Assembly: GCA_020216925.1 (NCBI GenBank)
Contig: JAIWOL010000148.1
Span: forward strand, 1 to 12,568
Origin: Thiobacillus sp.
GTDB taxonomy: Bacteria; Pseudomonadota; Gammaproteobacteria; Burkholderiales; Thiobacillaceae
Direction: 5' to 3'
Length of the DNA stretch: 12,568 nucleotides
In this document: positions 6,334 through 12,568 of the stretch, piece by piece
Layout: every line of letters begins with the position of its first letter
How positions within the stretch are numbered: the first letter of the stretch is position 1
Position numbers and translations under genes: made by a program
The notes under the pieces: generated by a model
What the model was told of the DNA's origin: nothing
Seen by the model: the letters and a program-made list of their open reading frames with translations, nothing else
Databases searched by the model: none

Positions 6334-7767
6334 ATGCAGCCATCGTCCACTCACGGGTGCCCCGCCGTCATGCCGAGAAAAGCCGCTGCTCCGACCAAGC
6401 TCTTCGTCCTCGACACCAATGTGCTGATGCACGATCCCACCAGCCTGTACCGCTTCGAGGAACACGACATCTACGTACCCATCGCCACGCTGGAAGAACT
6501 GGATCTGCATAAAAAGGGCATGACCGAAGTCTCGCGCAACGCGCGTCAGGCCAGCCGCTTCATCGACGAGATGGTTAGCAAGCTCGACACCATCGAAGAC
6601 GGCGTGCCGCTCGCGCCGCACAGCCACAACGCCGCCACCGGCAAACTCTTTCTCCAGACCCAGGCGATCATCGGCGACATCCCGGTCAACCTGCCCACCA
6701 GCAAGGTCGACAACCAGATTCTTGGCGTGGTGCTCTTCCTGTCGCGCCACTTCCCCAAGCGGCAGGTCATCCTGGTGTCCAAGGACATCAACATGCGCAT
6801 CAAGGCGCGTGCGCTGGGTCTGCCCGCCGAGGACTATTTCAACGACAAGGTGCTGGAAGACACCGACCTGCTCTACGCCGGGCTGCGCGAACTGCCTGCG
6901 GACTTCTGGGACAGCCACGGCCGCGGCATGGAATCCTGGCAGGCCAACGGCCACACCCACTACCGCATCAAGGGTCCGCTGGTGCCCAGCCTGCTGCCCA
7001 ACGAATTCGTGTTCCAGGAAGGCCCCAACCCGCTCTACGCCAAGGTGCTCAAGGTCGAGGGCAAGAGTGCCGAGCTGATCACCGTCAAGGACTACGGTCA
7101 CCAGAAAAACGCCGTGTGGGGCATCACCGCGCGCAACCGCGAACAGAACTTCGCCCTCAACGTGCTGATGGATCCCGAGATCGACTTCGTCACCCTGCTC
7201 GGCCAGGCCGGCACCGGCAAGACCCTGCTCACGCTGGCCTCGGGACTCGCCCAGGTGCTCGATAAAAAAATATACTCCGAGATCATCATGACCCGCGTCA
7301 CCGTCCCGGTCGGCGAGGACATCGGCTTTTTGCCGGGCACCGAGGAAGAAAAGATGACGCCCTGGATGGGCGCGCTGGAAGACAACCTCGACGTGCTCAA
7401 CAAAAGCGACGACGAGGCCGGCGACTGGGGCCGCGCCGCCACGCAGGACCTGATCCGCAGCCGGATCAAGGTGAAATCGTTAAATTTCATGCGCGGCCGC
7501 ACCTTCCTCAACAAGTTTCTTATCATCGACGAAGCGCAGAACCTCACGCCCAAGCAGATGAAGACGCTGATCACCCGCGCCGGCCCCGGCACCAAGGTGG
7601 TCTGCCTCGGCAACATCTCGCAGATCGACACGCCCTACCTCACCGAAGGCAGTTCGGGTCTGACCTACGTGGTGGATCACTTCAAGGGCTGGCCGCACAA
7701 CGGCCACGTCACCCTGCAACGCGGCGAGCGTTCGCGCCTGGCCGACTACGCGGCCGAAGTCTTGTAA
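6334..7767 (+). CDS. PIN-PhoH family ATPase/RNase
   Basis: This 477-residue cytosolic protein fuses an N-terminal PIN domain to a PhoH ATPase. PIN acidic residues are visible in LFVLDTNVLMHDP (D27), TLEELD (E54/E55), DNQILG (D126) and VSKDIN (D151). The PhoH part has Walker A GQAGTGKT (290-297), Walker B FLIIDEAQN (395-403) and the family signatures KTLITRAGPGTKVVCLGN and QIDTPYLTEGSSGLTYV. PIN-PhoH proteins of this type (PhoH2 in mycobacteria) are ATP-dependent RNA-unwinding ribonucleases, so RNA processing is inferred. The start at 6334 has GGAG 4 bases upstream; the ATG at 6370 (MPRKAAAP) is the alternative, because the first 12 residues look unconserved. It is probably transcribed from its own promoter in the divergent gap. 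A REP-like pair follows its stop. Confidence 0.93.
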   Translation: MQPSSTHGCPAVMPRKAAAPTKLFVLDTNVLMHDPTSLYRFEEHDIYVPIATLEELDLHKKGMTEVSRNARQASRFIDEMVSKLDTIEDGVPLAPHSHNAATGKLFLQTQAIIGDIPVNLPTSKVDNQILGVVLFLSRHFPKRQVILVSKDINMRIKARALGLPAEDYFNDKVLEDTDLLYAGLRELPADFWDSHGRGMESWQANGHTHYRIKGPLVPSLLPNEFVFQEGPNPLYAKVLKVEGKSAELITVKDYGHQKNAVWGITARNREQNFALNVLMDPEIDFVTLLGQAGTGKTLLTLASGLAQVLDKKIYSEIIMTRVTVPVGEDIGFLPGTEEEKMTPWMGALEDNLDVLNKSDDEAGDWGRAATQDLIRSRIKVKSLNFMRGRTFLNKFLIIDEAQNLTPKQMKTLITRAGPGTKVVCLGNISQIDTPYLTEGSSGLTYVVDHFKGWPHNGHVTLQRGERSRLADYAAEVL

Positions 7768-7769
7768 CC

Positions 7770-7867
7770 CCCTTCTCCCGCAAGCGGGGGAAGGGTCGGG
7801 GATGGGGGTCAACTTTGCCGAACGAGCAGCCCTCTCCCCCACCCCTCTCCCGCTTGTGGGCGAGGGG
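7770..7867. repeat. Inverted pair of REP-like palindromes (BIME-like)
   Basis: Two 26-base palindromes, at 7770-7795 and 7842-7867, are inverted copies of each other: 21 of 26 bases match when the second is reverse-complemented. Each has the core CCCGCAAGCGGG or a variant of it, and a G-rich tail (7796-7808, and 7830-7841 on the other strand) that points inward. Each palindrome can fold with an arm of about 12 bases around a CAAG-type loop. Neither is followed by a T run, so they look like REP/BIME intergenic repeats rather than simple intrinsic terminators, although the pair could slow transcription or protect the phoH mRNA 3' end. Translated by accident, such repeats give the familiar SPACGRRG/SPTSGRG strings. 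The element fills the gap between phoH and the DUF4197 gene. Confidence 0.8.
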
Positions 7868-7890
7868 CATGAAACCCCTAGGAGACCGCC

Positions 7891-8643
7891 ATGAAACGCC
7901 CCCTCGTCCTCGCCGCCGCCCTGGCCCTGGCCGCGCCCGCCCACGCCTTCGACTGGAACGACATGCTCAAGGGCATGCTGAACAAGCCGGCCAGCCAGAC
8001 CGCGCCCGCGGCCACCGGCGTCGACGCCCTCGCAGGTACCGACATCAACGCCGCCCTCAAGGAAGCGCTGGCCCGCGGCGCCGACGCCGCCGTTGCCCAG
8101 CTCGGCGTCAAGGACGGCATCTTCGGCAACCCGCAACTGAAGATCCCCCTGCCCAAGAACCTGCAGAAAGCCGAAAAGGCCATGCGCATGTTCGGCATGG
8201 GCCAGCAGGCCGACGACCTCGTGCTGGCGATGAACCGCGCCGCCGAAGCCGCCGTGCCCGAAGCCAGGACCCTGCTCGTCGACGCCGTGAAGCAGATGAC
8301 GCTCGAGGACGCCAAGGGCATCCTCACAGGCGGCAAGACCTCCGCCACCGACTTCTTCCGCAAGAAGACCGAAGCCCAGCTCACCGAACGCTTCACCCCC
8401 ATCGTCAAGGCGACGACCGACAAGGTCGGCCTCGCCCAGCAATACAACCGCTACGCCGGCATGGCCGCCCAGTTCAACCTCGTGGACAAGAACCAGGCCA
8501 ACGTCGAACAGTACGTCACGCAACAATCGCTCGACCGGCTCTACACCCTCATCGGCGAAAAGGAAGCCGCTATCCGTGCCAACCCCATGGCGGCTGGCAG
8601 CGACCTGCTGAAAAAGGTCTTTGGTGCCGTCGCCGGCAAGTAG
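7891..8643 (+). CDS. Exported DUF4197 protein
   Basis: The 250-residue protein has a signal peptide (residues 1-19, APAHA-F) followed by the DUF4197 domain through the end. Family hallmarks are DINAALKEALARGADAAVAQLG, DGIFGNPQLKIPLP, LVLAMNRAAEAAVPEA, ILTGGKTSATDFFRKKT and FTPIVKATTDKVGL. The mature protein is mostly helical, with no catalytic motif that I recognise. DUF4197 proteins are widespread in proteobacteria and have no assigned function; a periplasmic location follows from the signal peptide. AGGAG (7880-7884) precedes the ATG at 7891 and fixes the start. Although it follows phoH on the same strand, the REP-like pair between them makes independent expression possible. Confidence 0.92.
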   Translation: MKRPLVLAAALALAAPAHAFDWNDMLKGMLNKPASQTAPAATGVDALAGTDINAALKEALARGADAAVAQLGVKDGIFGNPQLKIPLPKNLQKAEKAMRMFGMGQQADDLVLAMNRAAEAAVPEARTLLVDAVKQMTLEDAKGILTGGKTSATDFFRKKTEAQLTERFTPIVKATTDKVGLAQQYNRYAGMAAQFNLVDKNQANVEQYVTQQSLDRLYTLIGEKEAAIRANPMAAGSDLLKKVFGAVAGK

Positions 8644-8674
8644 GCGGGCCGCGCGGCCAGTTGCCGGATGCTTG

Positions 8675-8700
8675 CGGTATGCTTGCCGCAACGCATACCG
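8675..8700 (+). promoter_or_regulatory. Leader hairpin upstream of the 165-aa exported protein
   Basis: CGGTATGC (8675-8682) and GCATACCG (8693-8700) form a perfect 8-bp stem with a 10-base loop, ending 12 bases before the ATG at 8713. A competing 6-bp stem, TTGCGG (8672-8677) with CCGCAA (8686-8691), shares bases with the first and cannot form at the same time. This could be an operator dyad, an RNA switch affecting start access, or a weak terminator of the DUF4197 gene; no T run follows. Confidence 0.45.
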
Positions 8701-8712
8701 ACAATTGCCGCC

Positions 8713-9210
8713 ATGACCATCAAAACCGCCCCCCTGGCCCTGCTCGCCAGCCTTGCGTTCGCCCTGCCCACCCATGCCTGGGAAATCGGCGAATTCAGAA
8801 ACGGCATGACCCGCGAACAGGTCGAGCTGGCACTCAAGACCTGGAATTTCGACAAAACGCTGCCGGTTGGCAGCGACGGCCTCTTCGCCTACGACCTGCC
8901 CAACAACCCCGCCGGCCGCCGCTTCCTCTTCACCTTCTGCAACGACAAACTCGTCGCGTTCGACCAGGAAGTCGAACCCGCCTTCCGCCACTTCGTCATC
9001 ATCGCATCCAACTACTCCAACCTTTACGGCAACCCGCTCAAGGTCATCCCCTACACCAGCGTCATCGCCAATGGCGAAAAGAATCTTCTCGCCATGTTCT
9101 GGCGGCGCGGCTCGGACTACATCGGTCTGAAATACGTGCTGTTCCCGGCCGGCGAGCAGCTGTCGATGACCTGGCAGGTCAACAACAATTGCTGGCAGGC
9201 CCCGCGTTGA
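8713..9210 (+). CDS. Exported protein of unknown function, 165 aa
   Basis: I do not recognise this protein. From the ATG at 8713 (MTIKTAPLALLASLAF) it has a clear signal peptide ending at LPTHA-W (residue 22). The mature part of about 143 residues starts WEIGEFRNGMTREQVELALK, a pattern like the small outer-membrane assembly or lipoprotein-like 'GMT..QV' motif in which a short helix follows. It then has strands with FTFCNDKLVAFDQEV and a C-terminal NNNCWQAPR. The two mature Cys could form a disulfide in the periplasm. An upstream in-frame ATG at 8668 would place the hairpin in the coding region and bury the signal peptide, so I reject it. It follows the DUF4197 gene by 69 bases, and both products are exported. 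Base composition matches its neighbours. Confidence 0.82.
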   Translation: MTIKTAPLALLASLAFALPTHAWEIGEFRNGMTREQVELALKTWNFDKTLPVGSDGLFAYDLPNNPAGRRFLFTFCNDKLVAFDQEVEPAFRHFVIIASNYSNLYGNPLKVIPYTSVIANGEKNLLAMFWRRGSDYIGLKYVLFPAGEQLSMTWQVNNNCWQAPR

Positions 9211-9307
9211 CGGGCCGCAGGACGATCGGTGCGCTTGCCGCAATCGTGATCTGCCCAAATGGGCGATCCTGCCGCGCCTCGCGCGGGAACCGGAATGGAG
9301 TTGCGGC
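9211..9307. terminator. Convergent junction with GC hairpins
   Basis: This gap lies between the stops of two converging genes. It holds a stem GCCC/GGGC flanked by GATC repeats (9248-9268, with one bulged base) and a perfect 6-bp stem CCGCGC/GCGCGG with a 3-base loop (9272-9286). Their position fits bidirectional termination, but neither has a T run on either strand, so any termination would be non-canonical or Rho-linked. Confidence 0.35.
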
Positions 9308-10822
9308 TTAGACCAGCAGCCCCTGCCGCGCATACAGCCAGAGCTGCTGGCGGGTGAGTTCCGCGATCTGTTCCAGCGGCAGGGCGAGGCCGTTTTCGGC
9401 GAGCTGGGCCCGCATCCATGCGGCGAGTTCGTCGAGGTCGCGGCTGCCGTCGAGCGCGCCGAGCAGCAGACGGCCGGCGAAGTCGAGATCGACGGCCACG
9501 TGGCGCGCGCCGCTGACGATCCAGCCGGCAGCGCGGGCCTGCGCGCGGGCAAGATCGTGGGCGCGCGGCAGTTCGCCGGGTTCGTCGGCAAAGCGGCCGG
9601 GCCACACGGTGGGGATCACGCCGTGCAGCATCGTCAGGTCGAACAGCGCTTCACGGAACGCAGGTTCGTCGAAGCGTGCCGGATCGAAATCCGCGGGACC
9701 GTGCTCGGCGAGCAGCGCACGCGTGGCGTCGACGAGACGGGCATAGTCGAGGGCGGCGGGATAACGCATGGACAGCAGCATCAGCGCCGCCTTCAGGGCG
9801 GGCGATACGACCGGAAAGTGGTTGCCGGCCGGGCTGACGAAGTGCTGCTCCACGCCGTCGTCGAGATCGATCTCCTCGTGGCAGGCCAGGTCCGCATGAA
9901 AGGCCAGGCCGCTCATGACATCGGGGCGCGGCGGCTGCGCGCAGGGTGCGTCGTCACGCGCGATCATGGCGCGGCGAAAGCGCGTGGCGAAGGCGTCGTC
10001 GAGCGCGATCTCGGCGTCCTGCCAGCGCCCGGACATGCTTTCCGGAATCAGCCCCCAGGCATCTTCCAGCGCCACCCGCGCACGGCGCGGGCCGGCCTCG
10101 CCGACGTAACGCAGACCGTGCGCGTCGAGGGCGGCGGCGAATTCGGCAAACGACAGCGGCGTGTGCGTATCGGCCAGATATTCATGGAAGAGATAGGACG
10201 GAGCGGCGGTCTTGAGGTAAGCGATTTCCTTCAGCAGCAGCGGATCGCGCCACTCGGCTTGCAGGTCGTCGAGCACGGCCAGCGCCTGGCGATAGCGTTC
10301 GGGCGCGGGCAATTCGGCGGCGGTGCGCTCGACGAGCGCCGCGCGCAGCGGCTGCAGGCCCCGCCAGCCGGCGGCAACGTTGAAGCTGACGTAGGCGAGT
10401 CCCTTGGGCGACAGATGCCGGCGGCACACATCGAGCAATGCGCCTTGCACCGCGGGCGGTACCCAGGAAAACACACCGTGAGCCAGGATGTAATCGAATG
10501 TGCCCAGATCGGCCGGCAGCGCGGCGAGGTCGGCGTGCAAAATGCGTACGTTGGCCAGTCCCAGCCGTTGCACGAAATCGGCCCCGGCCTGCGCCTGCAC
10601 GCGCGACAGCTCCACCCCCACGCAGTCGGATTCGGGCCAGCGCCAGGCCAGCGGAATCAGATTGCCGCCCTGCGCGCAGCCCAGTTCGAGAATGCGCGCA
10701 CGGCATGGATCGGGCGCGTCGAAACCGTGCAACTTCGCCAGCGCGGCGAGAACATCCGGTTGCGTTTCCGGCAGCGGCAGGCTGTCGTAGGGCAGTTCGT
10801 CGTAGCTGGCAAGGGTGTCCAT
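9308..10822 (-). CDS. Methyltransferase with regulatory domain (PKMT-like)
   Basis: The 504-residue protein opens with TLASYDELPYDSLPLPETQP, then class I methyltransferase motif I, ILELGCAQGGN (44-54). This is followed by CVGVELSRVQAQAG, LHADLAALPADLGTFDYILAHGVFSWVP and LSPKGLAYVSFNVAAGW. This N-terminal domain, the middle helical segment (including YLFHEYLADTHTPLSF) and the C-terminal region ending QQLWLYARQGLLV match the architecture of bacterial methyltransferases with a MethyTransf_Reg domain and C-terminal winged-helix part. The rickettsial protein-lysine methyltransferases (PKMT) that modify outer-membrane protein OmpB belong to this class. The substrate here is unknown, and no large adhesin is nearby. 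It follows the DEAD-box helicase on the same strand after 87 bases that hold a long hairpin. No Shine-Dalgarno is visible before the ATG. Confidence 0.88.
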   Translation of the reverse strand: MDTLASYDELPYDSLPLPETQPDVLAALAKLHGFDAPDPCRARILELGCAQGGNLIPLAWRWPESDCVGVELSRVQAQAGADFVQRLGLANVRILHADLAALPADLGTFDYILAHGVFSWVPPAVQGALLDVCRRHLSPKGLAYVSFNVAAGWRGLQPLRAALVERTAAELPAPERYRQALAVLDDLQAEWRDPLLLKEIAYLKTAAPSYLFHEYLADTHTPLSFAEFAAALDAHGLRYVGEAGPRRARVALEDAWGLIPESMSGRWQDAEIALDDAFATRFRRAMIARDDAPCAQPPRPDVMSGLAFHADLACHEEIDLDDGVEQHFVSPAGNHFPVVSPALKAALMLLSMRYPAALDYARLVDATRALLAEHGPADFDPARFDEPAFREALFDLTMLHGVIPTVWPGRFADEPGELPRAHDLARAQARAAGWIVSGARHVAVDLDFAGRLLLGALDGSRDLDELAAWMRAQLAENGLALPLEQIAELTRQQLWLYARQGLLV

Positions 10823-10839
10823 GGCGCGGATTGTAGCGT

Positions 10840-10904
10840 GAGCGGTAAGCGGTAAGCGGTGAGTGGGCTGGGGTTATCCGCTCACCGCTCACCGCTCACC
10901 ACTC
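10840..10904 (-). repeat. Inverted heptamer-repeat hairpin
   Basis: Two 27-base arms (10840-10866 and 10878-10904) surround an 11-base loop. Each arm consists of 7-base units: TGAGCGG, TAAGCGG, TAAGCGG and TGAGTGG on the left, and CCGCTCA three times then CCACTC on the right. Pairing base by base, the plus strand gives 23 Watson-Crick pairs, one T-G pair and three mismatches. The minus-strand RNA gives 23 pairs, three G-U wobbles and one mismatch, so it folds better. It starts just after the helicase stop and ends 17 bases before the methyltransferase ATG. It may act as a terminator-like barrier, mRNA 3'-end protector or start-site blocker. Confidence 0.75.
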
Positions 10905-10909
10905 TGCAA

Positions 10910-12343
<1,434 letters not shown>

Positions 12344-12487
12344 ATGGGTTCCTGCGACGGCCCGTTGCGCTTGTAGCAACACCAATCGAGGCAGACGAAG
12401 TGAAGATCGCGAGATCGTCAGGGAAGCCCGCATCGATTGGTGGAAGCGGGCAGTCTGGCCGGAATGGCCGGACGGGAAGTGTTCGGG
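12344..12487 (-). promoter_or_regulatory. Structured leader and promoter region of the helicase gene
   Basis: This 144-base stretch between tRNA-Val and the helicase holds a perfect 10-base inverted repeat, CACCAATCGA (12380-12389) and TCGATTGGTG (12433-12442). Between these arms are further short stems: GACGA (12394-12398) with TCGTC (12415-12419), or GATC (12405-12408) with GATC (12413-12416) around a GCGA loop. Nearer the tRNA, TGGCCGGA occurs twice in direct repeat (12456-12463, 12465-12472), with a small GGCC stem that may help end or process the tRNA transcript. I cannot assign -35/-10 boxes with confidence. Confidence 0.5.
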
Positions 12488-12562
12488 TGGTGGGCAGTAC
12501 AGGGTTTGAACCTGTGACCCCCGCCGTGTGAAGGCGATGCTCTACCGCTGAGCTAACTGCCC
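12488..12562 (-). tRNA. tRNA-Val (anticodon CAC)
   Basis: Read on the minus strand, this folds as a complete cloverleaf. The acceptor stem GGGCAGT/ACTGCCC is fully paired. The D arm is GCTC/GAGC around AGCGGTA. The anticodon stem TCGCC/GGCGG has one T-G pair and loop TTCACAC, giving anticodon CAC (12530-12528), which reads GTG valine codons. The T arm is ACAGG/CCTGT with loop TTCAAAC. The discriminator is A (12491), and CCA is encoded at 12490-12488. The gene lies upstream of the helicase on the same strand. Confidence 0.97.
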
Positions 12563-12568
12563 CGAAGC

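Noticed and set aside
7815..9311. 498-codon plus-strand open frame
   Set aside because: It overlaps the DUF4197 gene and the unknown exported gene in another frame, begins in the repeat region, and its product is Arg/Pro/His low-complexity.
7480..9591. 703-codon minus-strand open frame
   Set aside because: It runs antisense through phoH, the REP-like pair, the DUF4197 gene and the unknown exported gene. The SPACGRRG and SPTSGRG strings in it are translated palindromes, not protein.
9500..10855. 451-codon plus-strand open frame
   Set aside because: It is antisense to the PKMT-like methyltransferase, has no recognisable motif, and ends in the heptamer repeats.
10840..10904. CRISPR array or ordinary intrinsic terminator
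   Set aside because: The 7-base units are too short and have no spacers for CRISPR. There is no T run after the stem on either strand for a standard terminator.
12344..12433. N-terminal extension of the helicase starting at 12433
   Set aside because: The extra 30 residues show no helicase similarity, and AGGA before 12343 gives a better start. The region is better explained as a leader.

Overview
The window looks like a chromosomal segment from a high-GC betaproteobacterium, perhaps Nitrosomonadales or Rhodocyclales. This is inferred from GC-rich codon use, the tsaB-rimI-udg order, the LemA/TPM pair, the PIN-PhoH protein and the tRNA. No 16S or other definitive marker is present. Most content is housekeeping. 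I see no CRISPR array, insertion sequence, prophage or defence island.

Region 1 (1-6210) is nine tightly packed minus-strand genes. In transcription order they are an exported HIRAN-domain protein, an exported PQQ-type sugar dehydrogenase-like beta-propeller, tsaB (tRNA t6A synthesis), rimI (protein N-acetyltransferase), a family-4-like uracil-DNA glycosylase, a SAM methyltransferase with an extra N-terminal domain, a YfcE-type phosphodiesterase, a LemA lipoprotein, and a TPM-domain (YgcG-like) membrane protein cut by the window start. Spacing runs from 7-base overlaps to a 46-base gap, so one or two operons are likely. Two oddities sit here: the phosphodiesterase appears to start at a CTG overlapping the previous stop codon, and the glycosylase has Ser where its family normally has the third iron-sulfur Cys.

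Region 2 (6211-9310) begins with a divergent promoter region carrying a nested dyad. Three plus-strand genes follow: a PIN-PhoH ATPase, an exported DUF4197 protein, and an exported 165-residue protein I do not recognise. An inverted pair of REP-like palindromes lies after phoH. A leader with two mutually exclusive hairpins precedes the unknown gene. Region 2 ends in a convergent junction with GC hairpins.

Region 3 (9308-12568) is on the minus strand. In transcription order it holds tRNA-Val(CAC), a structured leader, an RhlE-like DEAD-box RNA helicase, a long hairpin built of inverted heptamer repeats, and a methyltransferase with the regulatory-domain architecture of the PKMT type. The heptamer hairpin pairs better in the minus-strand RNA, which is the transcribed strand of both flanking genes.

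I do not find a convincing new multi-gene system. The best leads are the heptamer hairpin, the CTG start, the Cys-to-Ser change, the possible SlpA/SlyD-like domain on the methyltransferase, and the exported HIRAN/PQQ pair.
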